Shown here: positions 1 through 8,419 of the stretch, one piece after another
Layout: the number at the start of each line of letters is the position of its first letter
Numbering within the stretch: position 1 is the first letter of the stretch
Assembly (NCBI RefSeq): GCF_000003605.2
Contig: NW_003155238.1
Span: 336,461-348,441, forward strand
From: Saccoglossus kowalevskii
Lineage: Eukaryota; Hemichordata; Enteropneusta; Harrimaniidae
Direction of reading: 5' to 3'
DNA length: 11,981 bases
Made by a program: the position numbers and the translations under genes
Notes under the pieces: model-generated
Told to the model about the DNA's origin: nothing
Databases searched by the model: none
Seen by the model: only the letters and a program-made list of their open reading frames with translations

Positions 1-257
1 GGCGTCATTTCAATCAATGTGGCGCGTCATTTTCATTAGTACAAATGTAAGATATATGACAAGAATGCTGGCTCATATAGACATGGTTACTTATTTGAGT
101 GATATGTCCTAACCCACGGGATTTACCGAGTTTCAAGGCAACATAAACGAATTAACTTTTCAGAGTATGTATTATCCAGAAATATCCACTGTCGTGCTTG
201 ACCACAGGATGTCATGCGCAACAAAAAAGTGCATTGTTTTCAAATAACACCTTGTGT

Positions 258-278
258 GAGTAACTGTCAAAGTTACTC
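258..278. repeat. Short perfect inverted repeat (8-bp stem, 5-nt loop)
   Basis: GAGTAACT is followed after GTCAA by its exact reverse complement AGTTACTC. The stem is perfect but short, and no precursor-length extension is seen on either side, so a microRNA hairpin is not supported. It may be a protein-binding palindrome or chance. Confidence 0.5.
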
Positions 279-316
279 CGCGGGGACATATTTAGAATGG
301 CGTGTCGTTGACGATC

Positions 317-328
317 AGTCACGTGACT
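317..328. promoter_or_regulatory. CACGTG E-box inside a 12-bp palindrome
   Basis: AGTCACGTGACT is a perfect palindrome centred on CACGTG, the core bound by bHLH-leucine zipper factors such as USF and MITF. A second E-box with nearly the same flanks lies at 7050-7061. No gene or transcription start is identifiable nearby, so function is inference only. Confidence 0.25.
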
Positions 329-554
329 CATTGTGTATAATATAGTCCCATAAGGCGACATATCTCCCGCTAATGAATGTTTTTGAATTTCTTGACAGGT
401 TATTTAACAAATCAATCCATATGGGCATTGCATAAGTCGTGGCAAAATAGCTAGTGTGACTACTTAGATCCCATGTTCCAATTGTACTTGATATGTGTCG
501 TAATATGCTCCATGCTATGCACTTGCGATAAGGCATGACATACTGTAAAGGGGC

Positions 555-578
555 GTTCCCAGGTACGTTCCCAGGTAC
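555..578. repeat. Perfect 12-bp tandem duplication
   Basis: GTTCCCAGGTAC occurs twice with no spacer. Because 12 is a multiple of three, it keeps open a minus-strand frame (315-608), where it reads as a repeated Val-Pro-Gly-Asn. The rest of that frame is unrecognisable. The duplication is probably recent replication slippage. Confidence 0.8.
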
Positions 579-2533
579 TGTCCAATGCATCGGCCCGTCA
601 AATGACACCTTGAATCGTCGACCGCCCGAAACTGAGAAATAGCATATATGCGATAATGTTAGGATTTAAGGACAGAATAGTGGCCAGAGTAATACAGGTA
701 TTCTCGGCGCTATCTTTATTTAAATTACAGTAATTTGATTGTTCAATTCAATCGAATTTTGACATCATGACCTCAGAATACCTCAATCTGTTGGTGGTGT
801 ATTACTCTTGATGTCCACTGATATGTGTATGTATGTGATGTGAAATTGCATATACAGAAAGGAACAACCTCAATTTGTTCACAAAATATAACTGTGTTTA
901 GTGGCCGTTGCGTAAAAGCCATGAATTGTATATACTGCAAATATAATAATCATGTACGTTTACAAAATGTACTCCAGAAATATCTAGATAGTTTAGAAAA
1001 AAACACATTTCCAAACTCGCATGAGAGTAAACTGTCAGTAACTGGAGTTCAGTGATTCCTTATGGAAATGAGCAAGGATCCTCTACAATGTATTGAATGC
1101 GTGGTTACAAATTGGAATTCACGTATGTTGAATATATCTGATATTGTTGGTTACATCATGAGATATCTATATACTAGGGTACACCATGCTGTGGTCAAAA
1201 AAACTAAGTATACAATTCATTTCAAACCAAGGTATTTGATAATTCATAATCTTAAAAATATTGTTCGGAAAGAAAATTTATTGAGACAATGATGTTGAAA
1301 TTATATATTATATTACAATCGAATTCATCATTAATTGTCGGACTAAGCCAAGGTATATTTTAGTAATACACACAACAAATTTGCGAAAAACTCAAGTATG
1401 TGGGAACATGAAATTTGTTTGTTCAAAGATCCATGATCGGACATATATCTTAATTGAAATCGCCATGTTATCACGAACACTTTGATCGTCAGATTTTAAA
1501 TGGCAGGTAAAGATTAAGCTGTCGCCTTCACATTGCACCAGTATAGTGTATACATACGACATGTGACAGATAACATGGCATTTAACTGGGATTTTAACGA
1601 GATTTTGTGAATGTGTAATTGGACAAGGCGTGCTAACTTTAATATCGACGCAAGGTTCTGGAGACTATTGCTTTTTCTATAATATGTGTCTACGTCCCGT
1701 CTAGCGCAAATTAAACAAAGTTAAAAACAAGAACAAATGTACACACGAGAGATTTAAAACTATTTTGATGTCAGTTCTCCGGTTGGTAATAGCTCCGAGA
1801 GTTTCGGTATGTCTTATTTGAAAAAAAATTAGAGCGTCTTATTGTGGTTTGTGTTCTCGAGAGAGCACGTATGAATAACTCACAAGAAACTTTAGGAACA
1901 ATTTAAGTTTACGCTCCCTACAACTAACCGAGAACACCAGTGCTGATTTAACTTTAATTTAAATCTAATTTTTTGCGTGTTTGTTGTTATTTAATCTAGA
2001 TATTTTCAGTGTATTTTGCCATGAAATCCATATTAAAATGTGACAAAGATGGGTGACCATCTTCCTATCGTAAAACGACATTATGTAAATTTAAAGCACA
2101 TCCAGCAGACTAGATTCAGTCGCACGTTGTTGTTTTACACATTATCAACAATTTTCTGAGCACTATATACTACTGAATGGAAAGAATAATAACAAATGAT
2201 GAATGTTAAATAATTTATTTATTTTAGATCGTTGGATGACGAGCAATGTTGAAGTCACCGCACACATCCCGACTCATATGCATCCTATGCATAGAATTCA
2301 CGCTCTGTTGCGTTTAGATGAGTACAGTCTTCATGACTGCGATTCCTCGACTGTGTGCCGCACACTGATACGACCAAACACATCTAATTTGAATTCAACC
2401 TGCTCAGCATTCAAGGTGTCAAACTATAATTATTTAGAATCACTCTTTCTGTTTTCTGTATGTCATTGCTTGTATGTTATGGCATCGCAAACCGCTGCGA
2501 ATAGTAATAATTTCTTCACGTTTTTTTAATTAA

Positions 2534-2666
2534 TTAAAGCGCGGTGATCGTCGCGCAGTGCGTGCTAAAATTTCATGTAAATAAACAATGTGTTTTTCAC
2601 GCGTTGTATACGTCGCTATGAGTCCCATATCGAACATGGCGCGGCACGACGACTGCCGCCCTTTAA
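2534..2666 (+). mobile_element. TTAA-flanked short inverted-repeat element (MITE), copy 1
   Basis: This is a 133-bp non-autonomous DNA-transposon-like element. The left end (2534-2553) and the reverse complement of the right end (2647-2666) both begin TTAAAG and both end TCGTCG, and agree at 16 of 20 positions. TTAA stands at both outer edges, as expected for a TTAA target-site duplication. The interior holds GTAAATAAACA and TGAGTCCCATATCGAACA, which recur in copy 2 at 5923-6036. The 3' half (a GTTTTT run, GCGTTG, then GAGTCCCAT) also aligns with copy 3 at 8149-8313. No transposase is encoded. TTAA targeting is known for piggyBac and, as I recall, Sola3 elements; the termini do not let me choose. 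Orientation is set arbitrarily and is the same for all three copies. Confidence 0.75.
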
Positions 2667-4157
2667 GTGTGAGTGTCCTATGACATCAAATAGTTAATTC
2701 TTTCGTTAAAAGTTAAATCATTTGAAAATAGTATACATTCCAATATCGTTTTGTAGATAGTTATTTCCGATTTAGTGTAGCGGATGGGAATGGACACTTA
2801 TATGTAAGCATGTATCGACAGCTTAATTGTGTGACCTAGAAACCATCGACTGTTATCAAAATTCGGGTTGTTTTCATATAATGCCATATAATCTGACGCT
2901 GTCTCGTGCTTGTGTATCAGTCTGATCTAGGTAAATCTCAACCAGGCTATTTCCTGCTTGCAACATCATAATTTCATACTGACTATTATATATAAAATTG
3001 ACTATAACGATCACGTAAACAAACGGATTATAAAAAGTGTTAACAATTATAATCAAGATTATGTCATCGCTTTTCAAATCTAAATTACGTGATTTCAATT
3101 GTTCAATATGTTAACTTGTTGCTTTACAACTGTATTTAAATAATAAATGAATTATGGTATATGGTCATGGACACTCTGGAGTATTACATTCAGATAGTCT
3201 TGCCATAATATTGTTAACCTATGAAAAAAAGTAAACTATTCATATAATTTGGATTTTTTGAAAAACGGTGACATATACACGATTCTCATTTTCATTCCGT
3301 TAATCACTTTAAATATTATACTCAGAACGTTGCAAACATAAAATATTTATTTTATTAATTCAAATCTTATTATCTGTATACATCCTTGCCCATGTCAAAA
3401 TAAAACATAATTGTACTGTAATTGTTGTTGACTTATATCGCTCATTCAGTAAGAAACCCTGAACAGGACAGTTAAATGATAACATCAGATTGATACTTGT
3501 GTACTATTACGGCAAACAATACAATCCCAGACGTAAAGACTAGAACCATCTGAAAACATTTAAAAGGAAATTTTGTGCATAGTCGAACAGTGCGAGGCGT
3601 CTTTAGAATTCAATTATACTCAGAATGATAAAGAATATCAAAAAAAAATGAAAAACGTGATAATCACAAGTTATTCATGAAAAAATATTAATATCACTAT
3701 TGTGCTCCATTGATGGCTGATTTATTTTTCGAAATTAGGTAAAACCAGACGTTACGAATATATTGTTGATATACCTTCCATCAACCTTCGTAAATTTTGT
3801 GATTATTCGAATTATATACCCAGTTGAATCTAAAATTAAGGAGACTACAGAATCTGCTTCTTCTGCTTTATACTTAGACACGCGCCCTGAATTTGATTCG
3901 GCTCTAAGGGTCGGTTGTCTACCAGACTTTATGACAAAAGAGATGAATTTATTTTTACTGTCATTGATGTTGCATCAATATCCTACTCTCTCCTACCCGA
4001 GGTGTACATTTCCCAGCTCAATTGCTAGTATATATGCAATCTTTTTTAAAAGACATTGTCTTTATTCATCAATACATCAAAAGAACGAATAGATGGATGA
4101 ATATAGTGAGAATGTAGCTAAATGACATGATACTGTTGAATGGTTTTCAGAACAATG
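2667..4157. other. AT-rich DNA without a recognisable gene
   Basis: No domain, RNA gene or repeat family was recognised. Frames at minus 2874-3098 and plus 3763-4092 are open by chance as far as I can judge: the peptides are rich in Ile, Leu, Tyr and Asn, as AT-rich DNA gives in any frame, and have no conserved motif. Several AATAAA hexamers occur but cannot be tied to a transcript. Confidence 0.55.
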
Positions 4158-4460
4158 TCACTTGTCTGATGGGCACATCAGGCTTCATACAGCCAACATT
4201 TAAGTATGAGTCAGAATGACATATGTTGGGTGCCACCCGTGGTGCGGGATATGCTCACGCTATTCGAAACACCTGACATCACGTCATGTTAACCGTGAGG
4301 CCCATACATTTTTCTCTGACTAATTTGACGTCCTGCGGTGTTCATGTCAGTTGTTTTGTGTCAGTGCATTGTTTGTTAGGCGTTTATACTGTGGTGTGTT
4401 TGTTAGTTAATTGGTTTGTTTTTTTGTGAATTCTGTACTTTGATATGTTTGTCAGTTACG
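4158..4460 (+). repeat. Interspersed repeat resembling a bivalve repeat
   Basis: The core, about 4226-4352, runs from GGGTGCCACCCGTGGTGC through GAAACACCTGACATCAC to GGTGTTCATGT. A strongly T/G-rich tail with many TTGTTTGTTAG-like words follows to about 4460. From memory this order (a GGGTGC-CA start, a G-rich GGTGCGGGAT block, CACCTGACATCAC, then GTTCATGT with a T/G-rich tail) resembles a repeat very common in Mytilus and other bivalves. I cannot align it here. Boundaries are approximate and no target-site duplication was found. It carries no coding frame. The resemblance is the main reason for suggesting a molluscan host. Confidence 0.4.
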
Positions 4461-4640
4461 ATTCGGAATGATATATGGCGGGTTTATGATTTTGGTAAGT
4501 ATTATCGTGTACTTTTTGGTTGTACCGTTTTTTAAGATTTTCGTAAATTACAGTATTTGGGGGGGGTGTCAGCATCCTTTACTCTATGTTTTTGCAATAT
4601 TACAAACAAAAGTGTGCATGGAATCATGGGAAGAAACCTG

Positions 4641-4714
4641 TCACTGGTAGCATAGTGATTATCGCACCAGACTCATAATCGGTAGACCAAGTTAAAATCC
4701 TACCCTAGGTTGAA
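4641..4714 (+). pseudogene. Degenerate tRNA-Met(CAT)-like sequence
   Basis: The block GTAGCATAGTGATTATCGC matches the D-arm and A-box layout of eukaryotic tRNA genes. It is followed by CCAGA-CTCATAA-TCGGT, an anticodon arm with a seven-base loop reading CAT. The B-box region reads AGTTAAAATCC where GGTTCGAATCC is expected. Only about three of five anticodon-stem pairs form, and neither a proper T stem nor a closed acceptor stem can be built. It is therefore a tRNA pseudogene or the decayed head of a tRNA-derived SINE whose body would lie downstream. A SINE is attractive because the next 200 bases hold several hairpins, but no 3' end or target duplication is visible. Confidence 0.5.
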
Positions 4715-5714
4715 CATCAAAAGGGTCGACCCCCTACCCTGGGCGAGTGTGCCACAGAGTCAATGGGAAGGCCAATTACACTGGCCGTGATTCACTCACT
4801 AACGAATGCGACTTTGGGGGGACCTTGGTTAAGGTCCGCAGGTGCTTGTGTCAGCACGAGCTCTTGCAATTTGCACTTACAAAAAATGTCAGGAGAGACA
4901 ACATTGACTCTCACTGTCCAGAACTGCCTGGTACAAACACATTTAAAAAAACAGTGTGCATTGCCGTGTGATAACTGTCATAAAGAAGATTGACAGGGCA
5001 TACTTGTTTACAACTCTGGAAGGACAATTGGAATCTACCAGGTGTGCGTGTGATTTACATAACAAAGGATGTTTACGATCTACTTGTTGCCTACGTGAGG
5101 TAGCTGCTCGCAAGACCACATTCGGATTGACTCATGTGGAAACCCAGGTGGTGTCCCTGAATCTGGGCATTTATGCCTATAAATAGGCTAGACTGAAGAC
5201 AGCTGGGGCCATCATTTCAACTAAATACCCTGTGTGTTGCTGCGATATTGTGAGACAAGTGATACAGGCTTCAATCGTCATTATGTGAGACTTGTATGAA
5301 CTCCTCTGCGATCTCCTACTATCAGCGGTGCCCTCCAGCATAACAGCGTTCCTCTGCAAGCATAACTCTTGTATTTATTTGTTGTTGTGTTGCAGAAGCC
5401 ATTGCTGTCATCAATTTCCACGTCTTGGAACTGTGAGTTATCACCAATGCAACCTTTTCAAGGAAATCGCTTATTTAATTTGAGAGGTATTAAAGCCAGA
5501 AGCTTTAACTTAATATTTTGGTGTATGTGTAATTCAATTCCAGCACTATTGTCTTTTCTGGCCCATTCTAGCAGTGAAAAAAGAAACTATTCAGTGTGAG
5601 TTATGTGGGCGCCCCTCTCAATAGCAATAAGCAGGCCTTACTTACACTGTGACAGGGTTCTTTGATTTGAAAATGTTCCTATATGTTTTTTTTTTGATAT
5701 AAAGATTACTTTAT
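4715..5714. other. Moderately GC-rich, hairpin-bearing stretch, no supported gene
   Basis: Just after the tRNA-like block are the palindrome GGGTCGACCC (4723-4732), GGCCA/TGGCC (4770-4786), a 7-bp stem GGACCTT-ggtt-AAGGTCC (4820-4837) and GTGCT/AGCAC (4842-4857). They may be parts of an old SINE body. Further on, several overlapping frames of 60-76 codons (4747-5599) are open in different phases, but none looks like a known protein. A possible splice-acceptor-like TTGTTGTTGTGTTGCAG ends at 5396, and donor-like GTGAGT occurs at 5433 and again near 5597. A T10 run sits at 5686-5695. Confidence 0.4.
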
Positions 5715-6143
5715 GTTCACTTTACACCACCAGGCAATAATCAGTTTTAGAAATCAGTCATACAACTGAGTCAGTTACACACTTGATAACGAGAAACTTT
5801 AGAAGATATTTACACCAATGGATGATAAGGCATTTGACATGTGGGCATGTTAAGTTTCATTAGCACCACTTGATGTTAATTAATGCTGGAAGTCATTTTG
5901 CACTCCTGGATGATGAGGGATGTTAAAGTACGGTGGTCGTCGCACAGCGCGTGTTCAAATTTCAAGTAAATAAACATTGTGTTTTTTTACGCGTTGTATA
6001 TATACGTCGCTGAGTCCCATATCGAACAGAACGCGGTCAGTTACACCACTGGATGATAAGAAATGCTAAACGTCAGTTACATCACCCTGGATGGTAATAA
6101 AAATAGAGGTCAATTACATAATTGGTAAGAAGTTGTAAAAAAC
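5715..6143 (+). repeat. Degenerate tandem array of about 36-bp units
   Basis: Units start near 5715, 5753 (partial), 5770, 5805, 5849, 5892, 6036, 6072 and 6109. The clearest (6036-6071 and 6072-6108) both begin GTCAGTTACA, continue through a CTGGATGRTAA-like centre and end in an A-rich stretch. The unit at 5770 begins GTCAGTTACAC, and the one at 5805 keeps TTTACACCAATGGATGATAA. Unit length ranges from 35 to 43 bp apart from the short partial one, and divergence is high, so the array is old. It is interrupted between the units at 5892 and 6036 by an inverted-repeat element (5923-6036). The unit length is not a fixed multiple of three and frames through it are closed, so it is not a protein repeat. 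Confidence 0.7.
5923..6036 (+). mobile_element. TTAA-flanked MITE, copy 2, right end missing
   Basis: The left end TTAAAGTACGGTGGTCGTCG matches the terminal repeat of copy 1, and the body stays closely similar to copy 1 (2534-2666), roughly 85 percent by eye. Shared runs include GTAAATAAACA, GCGTTGTAT and GAGTCCCATATCGAACA. A 4-bp TATA expansion and a few indels separate them. Similarity stops at ACGCGG (6031-6036); the last 25 or so bases, including the right inverted repeat and TTAA, are absent. The element lies inside the 36-bp array: the unit at 5892 ends in ATGTTAA where other units end ATGCTAA, so a TTAA at the unit end probably served as target and a later deletion removed the right end. 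Confidence 0.7.
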
Positions 6144-7044
6144 GTTAACAACTCGAGAAAATAGTCGTGCTCACAATGTAATATTTCTGACAGGACACGC
6201 CGGTATATTTAATTTCGGTTATAATCACCGATTTTGTTCATTATTTCTGGATGCACCGTATTTGCGTACACTCGGTGAAACGAGGAAGAGTTGATTTGTG
6301 CGTGCCCGCAAAATATACCACAACTGTTTCAAACAGTTTCTCTAATTAAAATATGGAATGTTTGGAATTAAATAATCATTTTGATTAAGATGAATTTGTG
6401 CTTATGACACTGGTAATAGATTAGATAAAGCAATTAATTACAGTTGTGATTTTCACATAACCCAGCGAACGTTTTTACAACAAATTTAATTTGCCATCGA
6501 TGCCTTTGCAAAAGTTGTTTTTTCAGATATAAAATTATAACATGAACCTAAGACGTTTATCCCTAAAATAAACAAATGTGGCGTGAGTGTGCTAATTTGA
6601 CTGATATTTGCGCTGCACTCCACGAATCCAAAGCATGTGATATTTATTTAGCAATTATTTTGACAGTGAGTAGTCCAGAACCTCGTTATATTTCTCTGTA
6701 ATTATATTGACCTATGCTGTTTCACTTTCTCTGGATGATGGCGTGTTTCCTGTCGATTTATCGGTATCATTAATCATTCAAAAATAAAATATTATCGCAG
6801 GAAGCTAATAACATACGTTCAGTTGTTTGAATTGTAAATTATATCACTGTGGCTTCGGTGTGTTGTGAAACACTCTCTTCAAACACCGCAAACACTACAA
6901 TACGTGTTAGCTGAAAAGTTGTTATTACTTTAATAAAATATTTTATGTGTTTTGCCAATACTGTAATCAGTTTTTACTGGTTGTAATCTTCTAATTTTTC
7001 AATGGTAGGGAAATTAAGAACTTTAAGGCCTCCTAGAACAGGGG

Positions 7045-7094
7045 AATATTGTCACGTGACACGTCGTGTCAGAGGTCAATATTTCGACAATATT
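7045..7094. repeat. Nested inverted repeats around an E-box
   Basis: AATATTGTC (7045-7053) and its exact reverse complement GACAATATT (7086-7094) bracket two palindromes: TGTCACGTGACA (7050-7061, CACGTG core) and GACACG-t-CGTGTC (7058-7070), which overlap by a few bases. The arrangement could extrude as a cruciform or bind dimeric factors. No gene is identifiable beside it. Confidence 0.55.
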
Positions 7095-7354
7095 TCAAAT
7101 GTGTTCGTATTTATTCAGTACAGGGCAGAATACTGCTAATGAGTTTTAGACACGTGCACGTATGTTATGGTATATGGCAATGACATATGTTCATAACTCA
7201 TTCTTTTAGTATTAGCCAATCGTATTTGTATTTTTATATTTTCCTGCCAGTCTGTCATTTCAAGAACTATCCCGATGTACAAACAGCCAGTCTTCCAGCG
7301 ACGTTCAAGATTTCATCAAACTTTAAAAAAAATAGACTGTCATATATATCATCT

Positions 7355-7369
7355 CATCATCATCATCAT
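7355..7369 (+). repeat. (CAT)5 microsatellite
   Basis: Five perfect CAT units, preceded by an imperfect ATCT. It gives a His run in the 7187-7381 frame, which I consider accidental. Confidence 0.9.
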
Positions 7370-7887
7370 TTAATGAAATAACATTTTTATTTTGGAAGAT
7401 AAGAACAAACAAACAAATATATGTTTATCTCCGACGAGATCACATGGCAACTTCAAATTCACAAAATAAACAAAAGTTATTTATGGTGGTCGCGTTTCTA
7501 ATCTAGTCAGTTGATTAGTTTTGCGTATTCAGGGGGTTTGTTGGAAAAGTGCGGCCATGGCTCAAAAACTGCGAAAACTTCAATCTGCTATTCGCGTGCT
7601 CCACGTTATAACAGGACGTTTCTCAAAATCCGCCTTTTCCCCAAAGCAGCGTTAAGGAGCTACATTACTGCTGTCATTTTCAGTTCTAATATCCGTTTAT
7701 TCTAGGTTGCCAGGTGAACCAATAGAACTCCTTGAATTATTTCGCTTAAATAAACATAATGCTTTCCGTCTTAACCACGCTCGGTAATAAAATAAAGAAG
7801 TAGAAATTTCTTTTTCAATTCCATGTAAATTTCATGACTGTGAAAAGCCATAAGGATTTATATCATTTATACAAGTACTAAAAAACT

Positions 7888-7905
7888 AAACACGTATACG
7901 TGTTT
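7888..7905. repeat. 18-bp perfect palindrome
   Basis: AAACACGTATACGTGTTT is identical on both strands. Outside it, AAACTA on the left and TAGTTT on the right give a second, spaced complementary pair. A chance 18-bp palindrome is expected well under once in 12 kb. No role is evident. Confidence 0.8.
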
Positions 7906-8010
7906 TTTAATTAGTTTGTGTTTAAGCAAGTGGTGTCAGAGTTGCAAATATGTGTACATTGTTGGATTTCAATTGGCGCTATATTTATTCACCTGTGGTA
8001 ATTAGTGGTT

Positions 8011-8127
8011 GTACATTCGCGATGTTGCAACAAGCGACTACAATAATTGGTTCACACCGATATCGGTGCGAGTACACCGCATGATGCAACAAGCCATTTT
8101 GCTTGCACATCGAACGTTGCACAACAG
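8011..8127 (+). repeat. Three imperfect copies of a 23-25 bp motif
   Basis: Copies lie at 8011-8035, 8072-8094 and 8105-8127. They share a GTACA or GCACA start, a short CG-containing centre and a GATGCAACAAGC, GTTGCAACAAGC or GTTGCACAACAG end. Between the first two is the perfect 14-bp palindrome CACCGATATCGGTG (8055-8068). The first two copies are clear; the third is more diverged. The cluster ends 21 bp before the MITE at 8149. It may be a binding-site cluster or the remnant of a small tandem array. Confidence 0.5.
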
Positions 8128-8148
8128 TCAATCTTTATGTGAAGATAT

Positions 8149-8313
8149 TTAAAGCGGTGGAGTCGCCACCTGCGCATGCGTCAGATGGTCATATCGTGTC
8201 ATTGTTTACAAACAAACGTCTACCCATGAGTCTTTGCGTTTTTAGCGTGTGTTGTTATCGTCTCTTGGGACTCAATTCCCGCGCGTGCGCAGGTGACGAC
8301 CCTCCCGCTTTAA
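8149..8313 (+). mobile_element. TTAA-flanked MITE, copy 3, complete
   Basis: This 165-bp element has the best ends of the three copies. The left end (8149-8182) and the reverse complement of the right end (8280-8313) agree at 27 of 34 positions, both starting TTAAAGCGG and both containing CACCTGCGCA. TTAA lies at each outer edge. The interior differs from copies 1 and 2 in the first half but shares the second half (a GCGTTTTT run, GTTGTTATCGTC, GGGACTCAATTCC against GTTGTATACGTC, TGAGTCCCATATC). It holds GCGCATGCG and GCGCGTGCGCA, which resemble NRF1 sites, and TGTTTACAAACAAAC, which resembles forkhead sites. Chance frames on both strands cross it (plus 8103-8378, minus 8255-8449). No transposase is encoded. 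Confidence 0.75.
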
Positions 8314-8419
8314 GTCTTGCATTTTGTGGAGAGGTACGGCCACGTACAACTGGTTCAGACTGCCCTTTCAATGTATGACAATGAGCTGACTCGCTCGCCC
8401 GGGCGTTGTGTAATTGCCG

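Larger units (their letters stand above)
1..2533. other. AT-rich DNA without a recognisable gene
   Basis: No coding region could be recognised on either strand. The longest frames (minus 315-608, plus 825-1055, 1062-1292 and 2203-2529) give low-complexity or unfamiliar peptides without domains, signal peptides or conserved motifs, so I treat them as chance. Small structures are present: GGCGTCATTT and GCGTCATTTT close together at 1-34, a hairpin at 258-278, a CACGTG-centred palindrome at 317-328, a 12-bp tandem duplication at 555-578, and the near-palindrome AAATTACaGTAATTT at 722-736. The stretch could be intergenic or the inside of a long intron; the sequence alone does not decide. Confidence 0.6.
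6144..8010. other. AT-rich DNA, no supported gene
   Basis: No coding region or RNA gene was recognised. Minor features are an imperfect stem CGGTGT/ACACCG (6856-6888) with an inner GTGTT/AACAC hairpin, clustered palindromes at 7045-7094, another CACGTG at 7152, a (CAT)5 microsatellite at 7355-7369, and an 18-bp palindrome at 7888-7905. A 32-codon frame at 7557-7655 starts in a strong Kozak context and is discussed as a finding. The frames at 7187-7381 and 7511-7705 give no recognisable protein. Confidence 0.5.

Noticed and set aside
315-608. Minus-strand frame of 97 codons
   Set aside because: Kept open partly by a 12-bp tandem duplication; no domain, no conserved motif and no gene context.
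2203-2529. Plus-strand frame of 108 codons
   Set aside because: Among the longest frames here but unrecognisable, with no Kozak context or splice support; consistent with chance in 12 kb of six-frame sequence.
3763-4092. Plus-strand frame of 109 codons
   Set aside because: The longest frame here, but the hydrophobic, Ser-rich peptide has no motif I know; AT-rich DNA gives such peptides in any phase.
4641-4714. Functional tRNA-Met gene
   Set aside because: T arm, B box and acceptor stem are broken; only the D-arm region and anticodon loop remain.
5715-6143. CRISPR array
   Set aside because: Units are diverged and contiguous without unique spacers, unit lengths vary, and the DNA appears eukaryotic.
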